A stretch of 39,930 nucleotides of DNA, taken from positions 1 through 39,930 of the forward strand of contig CAYTTR010000026.1 of assembly GCA_964440805.1 (NCBI GenBank). The letters are read 5' to 3'. The notes beneath the pieces are model-generated. The model made no database searches. It had not been told where the DNA came from and worked only from the letters and a program-made list of their open reading frames with translations. This DNA comes from CAYTTR01 sp964440805. Lineage in GTDB: Bacteria; Acidobacteriota; Aminicenantia; Aminicenantales; Aminicenantaceae. Within the stretch, counting starts at the first letter, position 1, and every line of letters starts with the position of its first letter. This document shows, one piece after another, positions 33,017-39,930 of this stretch. Made by a program: the position numbers and the translations under genes.

Positions 33017-35599
33017 ATGCAATGGGATCGATTGACCGTAATGTCGCAGGAAGCTTTTCAGGGGGCTCAAAAAAAGGCTCAGGAAATGAGTCACCAGGAA
33101 TTAAAGCCGGAACACCTGCTCTGGATTTTTTTGACTCAAGAAGAGAATATCGTCAATAACGTTCTTTCAAAAGTTGGAGCAGATGCTGCAGTTATCAAAA
33201 AAGAACTCGAGACCTACATTGATAAGCTACCCAAGGTGGAAGGGATGGGAGAAGTATACCTGTCTTCCTCCCTCAGACAAGTTCTTCTGGCGGCTCAACA
33301 AGAAGCAGAAAAACTGAAAGATGATTATGTCTCCACTGAGCATTTATTTTTGGCCATTCTGAAAGACAGCTCCAGCAAAGCCAGTCAGATTCTCAAGAAA
33401 TGCGGAGTAACTGAAAACGCAGTACTCAAGGCGCTTGCTTCCATCCGGGGTTCGCATAGGATAACTGATCCCGAGCCGGAAGGAAAATTCCAGGCTCTGG
33501 AACGCTATGCCCGGGACCTTACTGCATTGGCCAGGCAGGGAAAGCTTGATCCGGTAATCGGCCGGGAGGATGAAATAAGAAGGGTTATCCAGGTTCTTTC
33601 CCGGAGGACCAAAAACAATCCTGTTCTCATAGGAGAAGCTGGAGTAGGTAAGACAGCCATTGTGGAGGGATTAGCTCAGAGAATAGCTAACGGTGATGTC
33701 CCTCAATCTCTCAAGGACAAGCGCCTAATTGCTCTGGATATGGGCTCATTAATTGCAGGAGCCAAGTACAGGGGTGAATTTGAAGACCGCCTGAAAGCGG
33801 TATTGAAAGAAATCAAGGAAGCAGGCGGAAGAGTTGTTCTTTTTATTGATGAGCTTCATACCATAATTGGTGCTGGAGCCTCTGAGGGAGCGGTGGATGC
33901 ATCCAACATGCTCAAACCCCCGCTTGCCCGGGGTGAATTGAAATGTGTGGGAGCTACCACTCTCAATGAATATAAAAAGTATATTGAAAAAGATGCAGCC
34001 CTGGAAAGGAGATTTCAACCGGTTTTTGTAGGCGAACCGTCAGCGGAGGATACTATCTCTATCCTGCGAGGCTTAAAGGAAAAATACGAGGTTCATCATG
34101 GAGTTAAAATCAAAGATTCTGCCTTAGTGGCTGCTGCCACCCTGTCCCACCGCTACATTACTGACCGTCATCTTCCTGATAAGGCGGTGGACCTGATTGA
34201 TGAAGCTGCCTCAAGGATAAGAATTGAAATAGACAGTATGCCTGTAGAAATAGATGAGCTGGAAAGAAAAATCGTCCAGCTGGAGATAGAAAAACAGGCC
34301 TTAAAAAAAGAAAAAGATAAAGTCTCCAAGGAAAAACTGGAAAAGCTTAACCAGGAGCTTGCCAGTCTCAAAGAAGAAAAGAACATTCTTAAAGCCCATT
34401 GGGAAAGAGAGAAAGACATTATTTCCAGAATAAACGGGCTCAAGGAAGAAGCTGATGCCCTGAAAGTAGAAGAACAGAGAGCTGAGAGGCAGGGAGAACT
34501 GGAGAAAGTGGCTGAGATCCGCTATGGAAAGCTGGTGGAGATGGAAAAGAAAATAAATGAGCTTTCTGGGGAGCTGGAAAAGGTTCAGAAATCAGGAAAA
34601 ATGTTAAAAGAAGAGGTAGATGAGGAAGATGTGGCAGAAATTGTCTCCAAATGGACGGGCATTCCTGTCTCCAAGATGCTTGAAGGAGAGGTTGAAAAAT
34701 TAATTAAGATGGAGGAAAATCTTACCAAAAGAGTGGTTGGACAGGATCATGCCTTAAAAATCATCTCTGACACCATTCGCCGGGCTCGGGCGGGCATTCA
34801 GGATACCACCCGCCCCTTAGGCTCTTTCATCTTTCTGGGACCCACCGGAGTTGGAAAAACAGAACTAGCCCGGGCCCTGGCAGAGTTTCTTTTTGATAAT
34901 GAGAAGGCGTTAGTCAGGCTGGATATGTCTGAGTATATGGAAAAACATACAGTGGCTCGTCTTATTGGGGCTCCTCCTGGTTATGTAGGCTATGAGGAGG
35001 GAGGACAATTGACCGAAGCTATCAAGCGGCGGCCCTATTCCATCATTCTTCTCGATGAAATAGAAAAAGCCCATCCCGATGTTTTTAATATACTGCTTCA
35101 GATTCTTGATGACGGAAGGCTTACAGACGGAAAGGGCAGAACAGTTGATTTCCGTAATACTATAATTGTGATGACCTCCAATCTGGGAAGTCAGGTAATT
35201 AAGGAATTAAGCCAGGATTATGAGAGAATGGAAAAAGAGGTAAAAAAGATTTTAGAGAATCATTTTCGGCCGGAATTCCTCAACCGTCTGGATGAAATTG
35301 TAATTTTCAAAGCTCTCACCAGTGAGGTTCTGTTAAAGATTGTGGATATTCAGTTAGGTATATTAAAGAAAAGGCTTGAAGAAAAGAAAATTAATATTGA
35401 GATCAGTCAGACAGCTAAGAACCTTCTGGCGGAAAAGGGCTATGACCCGGTCTATGGAGCCAGACCGCTTAAAAGAGTAATCCAGCAGGACATTCAAAAT
35501 CCCTTGGCCTTGAAAATACTGGAGGGCCAGTTTAAAGAAGGAGATTCAGTTCTGGTGGATGTGACTGAAAATGAAGAGCTCAAATTTATTAATAAATAA
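33017..35599 (+). CDS. clpB: ATP-dependent disaggregase ClpB
   Basis: ClpB is the Hsp100 disaggregase that works with DnaK to rescue aggregated protein. The 860-residue protein shows the Clp_N repeats (about 1-140), first AAA+ domain with Walker A GEAGVGKTA and the pore loop AGAKYRGEFEDRLKAVLKE, the middle coiled coil (about 405-530, ELERKIVQLEIEKQALKKEK), and the second AAA+ domain with GPTGVGKTELARALAEFLF and LIGAPPGYVGYEEGGQLTEA. The coiled coil separates it from ClpA or ClpC. GGAGG precedes the ATG. The nifU-like gene follows 18 bases downstream. Confidence 0.97.
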   Translation: MQWDRLTVMSQEAFQGAQKKAQEMSHQELKPEHLLWIFLTQEENIVNNVLSKVGADAAVIKKELETYIDKLPKVEGMGEVYLSSSLRQVLLAAQQEAEKLKDDYVSTEHLFLAILKDSSSKASQILKKCGVTENAVLKALASIRGSHRITDPEPEGKFQALERYARDLTALARQGKLDPVIGREDEIRRVIQVLSRRTKNNPVLIGEAGVGKTAIVEGLAQRIANGDVPQSLKDKRLIALDMGSLIAGAKYRGEFEDRLKAVLKEIKEAGGRVVLFIDELHTIIGAGASEGAVDASNMLKPPLARGELKCVGATTLNEYKKYIEKDAALERRFQPVFVGEPSAEDTISILRGLKEKYEVHHGVKIKDSALVAAATLSHRYITDRHLPDKAVDLIDEAASRIRIEIDSMPVEIDELERKIVQLEIEKQALKKEKDKVSKEKLEKLNQELASLKEEKNILKAHWEREKDIISRINGLKEEADALKVEEQRAERQGELEKVAEIRYGKLVEMEKKINELSGELEKVQKSGKMLKEEVDEEDVAEIVSKWTGIPVSKMLEGEVEKLIKMEENLTKRVVGQDHALKIISDTIRRARAGIQDTTRPLGSFIFLGPTGVGKTELARALAEFLFDNEKALVRLDMSEYMEKHTVARLIGAPPGYVGYEEGGQLTEAIKRRPYSIILLDEIEKAHPDVFNILLQILDDGRLTDGKGRTVDFRNTIIVMTSNLGSQVIKELSQDYERMEKEVKKILENHFRPEFLNRLDEIVIFKALTSEVLLKIVDIQLGILKKRLEEKKINIEISQTAKNLLAEKGYDPVYGARPLKRVIQQDIQNPLALKILEGQFKEGDSVLVDVTENEELKFINK

Positions 35600-35617
35600 A
35601 AATTAAAAAGAGGAATC

Positions 35618-35839
35618 ATGAAAGAACAGGTAGAGAAAGCAATCCAGGAGCTAAGACCTCATCTTCAAGCAGACGGAGGGGATGTGGAACTGGTTGAAGT
35701 AACCAAAGAGGGGATTGTTAAAATCCGCCTTCTGGGAGCCTGTGTAGGCTGTCCCATGAGGCAGGTCACTTTAAGCCAAGGTATCAGCCGATTTATAAAA
35801 AAGAAAGTTCCTGGAGTCAAAGAAGTCCAGGCAGCTTAA
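35618..35839 (+). CDS. NifU-like C-terminal-domain Fe-S cluster protein
   Basis: This 73-residue protein is a stand-alone NifU C-terminal (Nfu) domain. It carries the cluster-binding Cys-x-x-Cys at residues 42 and 45 in LLGACVGCPMRQVTLSQGI, after the typical IQELRPHLQADGGDVELVEV. Such proteins carry and deliver 4Fe-4S clusters to target enzymes. AGAGGAA precedes the ATG. It lies 18 bases after clpB and is probably co-transcribed with it. Confidence 0.92.
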   Translation: MKEQVEKAIQELRPHLQADGGDVELVEVTKEGIVKIRLLGACVGCPMRQVTLSQGISRFIKKKVPGVKEVQAA

Positions 35840-35881
35840 GGGGGAACGTCAGGGATTCCGCGATTTATTTTTTCCCCTTAA
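35836..35881. other. Inverted repeat at the end of the clpB-nfu unit
   Basis: TTAAGGGGGAA (35836-35846, overlapping the nfu stop) can pair with TTCCCCTTAA (35872-35881) around a loop of about 25 bases. There is no T-run after the right arm. It may be a weak terminator or processing site; it ends exactly where the next promoter begins. Confidence 0.35.
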
Positions 35882-35910
35882 TTGACTTCCTATTTTCCTG
35901 TTGATATATA
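35882..35910 (+). promoter_or_regulatory. Sigma-70-type promoter of the saccharopine-dehydrogenase-like gene
   Basis: TTGACT (35882-35887) and TATATA (35905-35910) are separated by 17 bases. Transcription would start about 45 bases before the ATG at 35963, which has a GGGAGG ribosome site. Confidence 0.6.
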
Positions 35911-35962
35911 TTGAGAAAGCACTGAATAAATTGAATTAATAAAAAAGGGAGGTATCATTTTC

Positions 35963-37201
35963 ATGAAGATTTTAGTGTTTGGCGGCTCTGGAGCGATTGG
36001 AAAGGCGGTAGCCTGGGATCTGGTCCAGGAAAAAGATGTTGAGGAAGTAGGCATTGTTGGCCGGCGGGAAATAGCTTTGAAGCAAACCAGAGACTGGATA
36101 GGAAGCAAGAAAATCAAACCTATTTCCCATGATATTTTAAACCAGGACAAAACCAAGAAACTAATGGAGGGTTATGATGTGGGAGTTATAGCTCTTCCGG
36201 ACAGGAAGACCAGTTACGGCTTAGCCCACAGTGCAGTGGAAGCCGGTTTGGATATTGTGGACATGCTGGAGGAATACCACCGCAAACCGGATCTTTACGA
36301 AACAGAAGGGCTGAAGCTTCCCGAAGGAATGTCCTTTCATGAGTATGGAGAATGGCTTCACAGGCAAGCTGAAAAAAATGGGGTAATTTTTCTTGACGGG
36401 ATGGGATTTGCTCCCGGCTTAAGCAATATCACCGTTGAAGAAGGGATTCGTAAACTAAACAAGGCTGAGTCGGCAGTAGCTAGAGTAGGAGGTATCCCGT
36501 CCAAAGAGGCATCTTTAAACCATCCTCTGAGGTACATGATTACCTGGGCTTTTGAACATGTACTTAGAGAATATATGGTCAAGTTGAATGTTATAAAAGA
36601 CGGTCGGGTGGTTGAGGTGGAGGCTATGTCAGACCGGGAAAGATTTCTCTTTGACAAATTCGGAAAAAACGAGGAACTGGTTTGTTCTGTTACCCCGGGA
36701 ATGCCCAGCTTCATCTATACCCGTCCCCAGTTAAAAGAGTTTGCTGAAAAAACCATCCGCTGGCCCGGACACTGGGAAGGAATTCAGACTCTCAAGGAAT
36801 GCGGCTTGCTTGATTTAAAAGAGGTTCAATTTGATGGCCAAAAAATAAAACCCAGGGAGTTTCTTTTAGCCTTAATTGTACCTCGCTTAAAGCCGCGAGA
36901 GAGTGAAACTGATGTTTGTGTTATGTGGAACACAGTAAAAGGCGAGAAGGACGGCCGTAAAGTGAAAGTGAATTACTACATGTGGGACCAGGCGGACAGT
37001 CAAACCGGCCTCTCTGCTATGGCCAGGACTACCGGATTTCCTGTTGCAGCGGGAGCTCTTTTTCTGGGAAGAAAAATGGTTAAAGGAAAAGGGATTGTGG
37101 CTCCTGAGGATGGAATAAACGGACCGCTCTATGGGGAATTCATGAAGGAAATGAAAAAAAGGAACATCCAAATTCTGGAAGAAGTCAAGGAAGACAGTTG
37201 A
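35963..37201 (+). CDS. Saccharopine dehydrogenase-like NAD(P)-binding protein
   Basis: The protein (412 residues) begins MKILVFGGSGAIGKAVAWDL, a Rossmann nucleotide-binding loop, and continues with VGIVGRREIALKQTRDW and GYDVGVIALPDRKTSYGLAH. In the middle, FLDGMGFAPGLSNITVEEGI is the block typical of saccharopine dehydrogenase and carboxynorspermidine synthase relatives. The C-terminal half is a catalytic domain (VTPGMPSFIYTRPQLKEFAE, TGFPVAAGALFLGR). Lysine metabolism or polyamine synthesis are the usual roles, but neighbours give no pathway clue. A promoter and GGGAGG site precede it. Confidence 0.85.
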   Translation: MKILVFGGSGAIGKAVAWDLVQEKDVEEVGIVGRREIALKQTRDWIGSKKIKPISHDILNQDKTKKLMEGYDVGVIALPDRKTSYGLAHSAVEAGLDIVDMLEEYHRKPDLYETEGLKLPEGMSFHEYGEWLHRQAEKNGVIFLDGMGFAPGLSNITVEEGIRKLNKAESAVARVGGIPSKEASLNHPLRYMITWAFEHVLREYMVKLNVIKDGRVVEVEAMSDRERFLFDKFGKNEELVCSVTPGMPSFIYTRPQLKEFAEKTIRWPGHWEGIQTLKECGLLDLKEVQFDGQKIKPREFLLALIVPRLKPRESETDVCVMWNTVKGEKDGRKVKVNYYMWDQADSQTGLSAMARTTGFPVAAGALFLGRKMVKGKGIVAPEDGINGPLYGEFMKEMKKRNIQILEEVKEDS

Positions 37202-37253
37202 AAGTCTTTTGCTTACTCATCGTGAAGGACAGCAAGGGGATGAGAGTTTTTAA

Positions 37254-37280
37254 TTGACAAAGAAGTTTAAATGTCATAAA
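37254..37280 (+). promoter_or_regulatory. Possible promoter of the FadL-like gene
   Basis: A perfect -35 TTGACA lies at 37254-37259. The best -10 candidate is CATAAA at 37275-37280 (spacing 15) or TAAACA at 37277-37282 (spacing 17); both are weak. Confidence 0.35.
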
Positions 37281-37309
37281 CAGAGGAAAACCAGAGAGGA
37301 GGTTTTGCA

Positions 37310-38641
37310 ATGAAGAGAGGGAAAAAAATTATAATTATTTTCTCTGCCCTTGCTTTTCTGTGTTCATTATCATTCAGTAATGGTTTGAATCTTGACGGAT
37401 TGGGCTCTCGCGCCATAAGCATGGGAGGTGCATTTGTTGGCTTAGCTGATGATTATTCTGCCATCTACTGGAATCCAGCCGGTGCAGCCTTTTTTTCGAG
37501 CAAGGTCTTTGGTGTTTCCGGACTGGATATTCTTCCTTCTTCTACCTATGAGATGTCTATACCTGTTCCTGGAGTAGGACCATTAACTATTGTTGATGCC
37601 AAGACAACAACCAAGCATTATTTAGCGGGTATGGCTGCCTACTACCATCCGGTAAGCCCCAATATAGTAGCCGGGATTGGAGTCTATACTCCGTCTGGTC
37701 TTGGTGCCAACTGGGACGGCCAAGATTTTGCTGTTATCTCAGGTAACAACCCCGCTATCAAATGGCAATCCAAGGTTGGAGTTGTCAGTTTTTCACCGCT
37801 TATTGCGGTTAAACTGAGTGACCAGATAGCCTTTGGAGCCACATTCAACCTTAATTACGGCATGTTCGACCTGGCCATGCATGCCGGAGAGGTGATAATT
37901 CCCATTGCTGTTCTTCCTTACTACATGTATGTGGATCTTGGTCAATACGAAGAAAGCATGACCGGCTGGGGCTACGGGGCAACTTTTGGGTTTATGTTTA
38001 AACCTAATGAGGTGTTCAGTTTAGGAGCTTCATTAAAAACACCAAGCACCATTAAATTCAAGGGTGAAGCCAGCATATCCAACTTATCTTTAATAGGGGC
38101 AAACGCCACTTCGGATTCAGAAAGAGATGTGACCTGGCCGCTGTGGATTGGCGCAGGAATCGCCTTCAATCCCACGCCTGGACTGACTTTGACCGCAGAT
38201 ATCCAGTGGACCCAGTGGTCCACCCTGGATAACATTAGAACCGATTATAAAGATCCTTTCTGGCAGATAATGATGGAAGAGAGCGGAGATGACAACCGGC
38301 CTCTTCGCTGGAAGAATGTTGCTCAATTAAGGTTCGGTTTTGAGTACCTGATGAGAGAAAACTTGGCTCTTCGCGGAGGGTATTGTTATGATCCTACTCC
38401 AACTCCTGATGAAACCCTGAATGTCCTTCTCCCCAGTTACACTTTTAATGTTTTTGATATCGGATTGGGTTATAATCTCAATGGGCTTTGTATTGATTTT
38501 GGCCTTGAGTATCTTGCCGGAAAGGAAAGAGAAGTTCTCTATGAAAAGTACGTGTTAGATCCTGATTACGCAACAGCTCAGCCTGGTATTTACAATATTA
38601 GTATCTTTGTGCCTCATTTTGCCATAAGTTACAAATTCTAA
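37310..38641 (+). CDS. FadL/TodX-family outer-membrane transport protein (OMPP1)
   Basis: This is a 443-residue outer-membrane barrel that moves long-chain fatty acids or other hydrophobic compounds across the outer membrane. A signal peptide (KIIIIFSALAFLCSLSFS) is followed by NGLNLDGLGSRAISMGGAFV and GLADDYSAIYWNPAGAAFF, the plug/hatch block of FadL proteins. Later SLGASLKTPSTIKFKGEA and DIQWTQWSTLDNIR are family features. The last residue is Phe (ISYKF), as needed for barrel assembly by the BAM machinery. GAGGAGG lies upstream of the ATG. It ends at a strong terminator, so it is a single-gene unit. Confidence 0.92.
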   Translation: MKRGKKIIIIFSALAFLCSLSFSNGLNLDGLGSRAISMGGAFVGLADDYSAIYWNPAGAAFFSSKVFGVSGLDILPSSTYEMSIPVPGVGPLTIVDAKTTTKHYLAGMAAYYHPVSPNIVAGIGVYTPSGLGANWDGQDFAVISGNNPAIKWQSKVGVVSFSPLIAVKLSDQIAFGATFNLNYGMFDLAMHAGEVIIPIAVLPYYMYVDLGQYEESMTGWGYGATFGFMFKPNEVFSLGASLKTPSTIKFKGEASISNLSLIGANATSDSERDVTWPLWIGAGIAFNPTPGLTLTADIQWTQWSTLDNIRTDYKDPFWQIMMEESGDDNRPLRWKNVAQLRFGFEYLMRENLALRGGYCYDPTPTPDETLNVLLPSYTFNVFDIGLGYNLNGLCIDFGLEYLAGKEREVLYEKYVLDPDYATAQPGIYNISIFVPHFAISYKF

Positions 38642-38666
38642 AAAGACTGCATAATTCGCTACCAGG

Positions 38667-38700
38667 AAAAAGGGGAAGGAAAGCTCCTTTCCCTTTTTCT
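38667..38700 (+). terminator. Intrinsic terminator after the FadL-like gene
   Basis: AAAAAGGGGAAGGA (38667-38680), loop AAGC, TCCTTTCCCTTTTT (38685-38698) form a 14-bp stem with one G-T pair, ending in a T-rich stretch. The A-tract on the other side makes it potentially active in both directions. Confidence 0.8.
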
Positions 38701-38772
38701 TCTAATTATTCAAAAACTTCTATTTTTAGTTTTTCCAGGATTTATTTGGATTCAGAGAGAAAAAAGTTTTTA

Positions 38773-38781
38773 TGTTATACT
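38773..38781 (+). promoter_or_regulatory. Extended -10 promoter element for galU
   Basis: TGTTATACT (TG at 38773-38774, hexamer TATACT at 38776-38781) is a TG-extended -10 with five of six consensus bases. A -35 at suitable spacing is not evident; extended -10 promoters can lack one. The leader would be about 75 bases. Confidence 0.4.
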
Positions 38782-38863
38782 AAAAAAAAAACAAGATTTT
38801 CGCCATGATCCGACAAAAGGGAATAAAAAAATATTTTATAAATATCCAAAGAGGAGATTTTTG

Positions 38864-39721
38864 ATGAATGTTAAAAAAGCGGTTATTCCGGCGGCTGGCT
38901 TTGGCACCAGATTTCTTCCTGCCACCAAGTCACAGCCTAAAGAGATGCTTTCTCTTGTTGATAAACCTCTTATTCAATATAGTGTTGAGGAGGCAGTTCA
39001 ATCCGGAATAAAAAAAATCGGCATTATAGTCAGCCGGGGCAAGGAAGCCATTCCGGATCATTTCGATGAAAGTCCGGAGTTGGAATCATTTCTTGAAGTT
39101 AAGGGAAAGAAAGATGAGCTTGAGGAAGTAAAGCGAATCGGGAACCTGGCTGATTTTTGCTTCATAAGACAGAGACAGGCGCTGGGGCTGGGTCATGCTG
39201 TCTTGGTGGCTGAGGATTTTATCGGCCAGGAACCATTTGCTGTCCTCCTTCCGGATGATATCTTTGACTGCCCGGTGCCCTGTATAAAACAGCTTCTCGA
39301 AGTTGCTCAGGAGAAGAAAGCAACGGTGATAGTCCTTATGCCAGTAGGAAAGGAAGGTACAGAGAAATACGGCATAATTAAACCCGGGCAGATTTCTGAC
39401 CGGCTTTATGAAATAAAAGGGCTTATGGAAAAGCCCGGGCCGGAAAAAGCTTTTTCGGATCTGGCTGTTATCGGCCGTTATGTTTTTACTCCGGAAATAT
39501 TTGATGCTATCCGGGAAACCCCGCCAGATCACCGGGGGGAAATCCAGATAACAGATGCCATTAATCTCCTGTTAAAAGAGCAGCCTGTTTACGGCCTGGT
39601 TTTCGAGGGCAGGCGCTACGATGCAGGCGACAAGTTTGGTTTTCTGGAAGCTACTGTAGAACTGGCCCTCAAACGTCTGGAGTTTAAAGAAAGATTCCGG
39701 CACTTTCTTAAAAATATATGA
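38864..39721 (+). CDS. galU: UTP-glucose-1-phosphate uridylyltransferase
   Basis: GalU makes UDP-glucose, a precursor of envelope polysaccharides. The ATG at 38864 has GAGGAG seven bases upstream and gives 285 residues; a TTG one codon earlier is less likely. The start MNVKKAVIPAAGFGTRFLPA, followed by TKSQPKEMLSLVDKPLIQYS, is the diagnostic nucleotide-binding block. LGLGHAVLVAEDFIGQEPFA, PVGKEGTEKYGIIKPGQ, IGRYVFTPEIFDAI and VFEGRRYDAGDKFGFLEATV complete the family pattern. It converges on the tRNA gene. Confidence 0.95.
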   Translation: MNVKKAVIPAAGFGTRFLPATKSQPKEMLSLVDKPLIQYSVEEAVQSGIKKIGIIVSRGKEAIPDHFDESPELESFLEVKGKKDELEEVKRIGNLADFCFIRQRQALGLGHAVLVAEDFIGQEPFAVLLPDDIFDCPVPCIKQLLEVAQEKKATVIVLMPVGKEGTEKYGIIKPGQISDRLYEIKGLMEKPGPEKAFSDLAVIGRYVFTPEIFDAIRETPPDHRGEIQITDAINLLLKEQPVYGLVFEGRRYDAGDKFGFLEATVELALKRLEFKERFRHFLKNI

Positions 39722-39752
39722 TTTTTTTTCTTTGACCTGATAATAAAAGAAG

Positions 39753-39825
39753 TGGCGAGGGACGGAATTGAACCGCCGACGCAGAGATTTTCAGTCTCTC
39801 GCTCTACCGACTGAGCTACCTCGCC
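39753..39825 (-). tRNA. tRNA-Phe (anticodon GAA)
   Basis: On the minus strand the acceptor stem GGCGAGG/CCTCGCC, the D arm TAGCTCAGTCGGTAGAGC, the anticodon loop CTGAAAA within AGAGA/TCTCT, and the T arm GGCGG TTCAATT CCGTC form a full cloverleaf of 73 bases with discriminator A. The anticodon is GAA. The 3' CCA is not encoded. A good promoter lies just upstream. Confidence 0.97.
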
Positions 39826-39846
39826 ACTTAAATACCTCAGTTCAAA

Positions 39847-39875
39847 AGTATAATTTTCTTGTCCTTCAAAGTCAA
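39847..39875 (-). promoter_or_regulatory. Sigma-70-type promoter of tRNA-Phe
   Basis: On the minus strand TTGACT (39875-39870) and TATACT (39852-39847) are separated by 17 bases. Transcription would start about 15 bases before the mature 5' end of the tRNA. Confidence 0.7.
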
Positions 39876-39930
39876 TTAACCTGAACTATTCATAAAAAAG
39901 GCCGATACTTTTTATATCACAAATACTATC

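Noticed and set aside
1..39930. CRISPR arrays, rRNA genes or prophage modules
   Set aside because: No regularly spaced direct repeats, no rRNA motifs and no phage structural or integrase genes were seen; tRNA-Phe at the right edge shows no adjacent integrase within the window.

Overview
The window reads as a chromosomal segment of a Gram-negative bacterium of moderate GC. It encodes outer-membrane biogenesis proteins (a TamB-like translocator, an Omp85 barrel, a SurA-like chaperone, a FadL-type porin) and lipobox lipoproteins. The mix of lipoprotein and exported peptidases, biotin-dependent acyl-CoA carboxylase, HslVU and a saccharopine-dehydrogenase-like protein resembles uncultivated Acidobacteriota-related lineages such as Candidatus Aminicenantes. 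That assignment is inference from gene content; no rRNA is present.

Left part (1-6830) is a zone of decay and transfer. It holds a YkvI-like membrane protein with a frameshift and a nonsense codon (136-557), an internal fragment of an AtoE-type short-chain fatty acid transporter (581-1126), and an IS1380-family element (about 1119-2752) with a disabled transposase. The terminal repeats of that element supply the stop codons of both neighbouring reading frames. Next come an apparently working C69 dipeptidase, an AT-rich island with two overlapping hypothetical membrane genes and a 5'-truncated TOPRIM (OLD-like) nuclease fragment, then an IS1634 remnant cut by an IS3-family remnant.

Middle part (6832-17505) is core-like. 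A PutP-type sodium/solute symporter is preceded by a coupled 33-residue membrane protein. A short conserved-looking membrane protein and a pair of palindromic elements follow, then the operon hslV-hslU-FN3 lipoprotein-FAH hydrolase. After a structured intergenic element comes an operon of transaldolase-like aldolase plus the three parts of a biotin-dependent acyl-CoA carboxylase, closed by a very long hairpin and a T-run.

Right part (17577-39930) begins with an envelope-biogenesis run: TamB-like, Omp85 with about seven POTRA domains, SurA-N-like and FabD. Minus-strand pgsA, a lipoprotein amidase and a lipoprotein M3 peptidase follow. Then come mutS (possibly leaderless), a divergent acidic hypothetical and clpB, a NifU-like Fe-S protein, a saccharopine-dehydrogenase-like protein, a FadL-family porin, galU and a minus-strand tRNA-Phe. 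Most of these genes are housekeeping. The most unusual material is the IS-driven junction at 1.1-2.75 kb, the micro-gene upstream of the symporter, the structured intergenic elements and the envelope operon.
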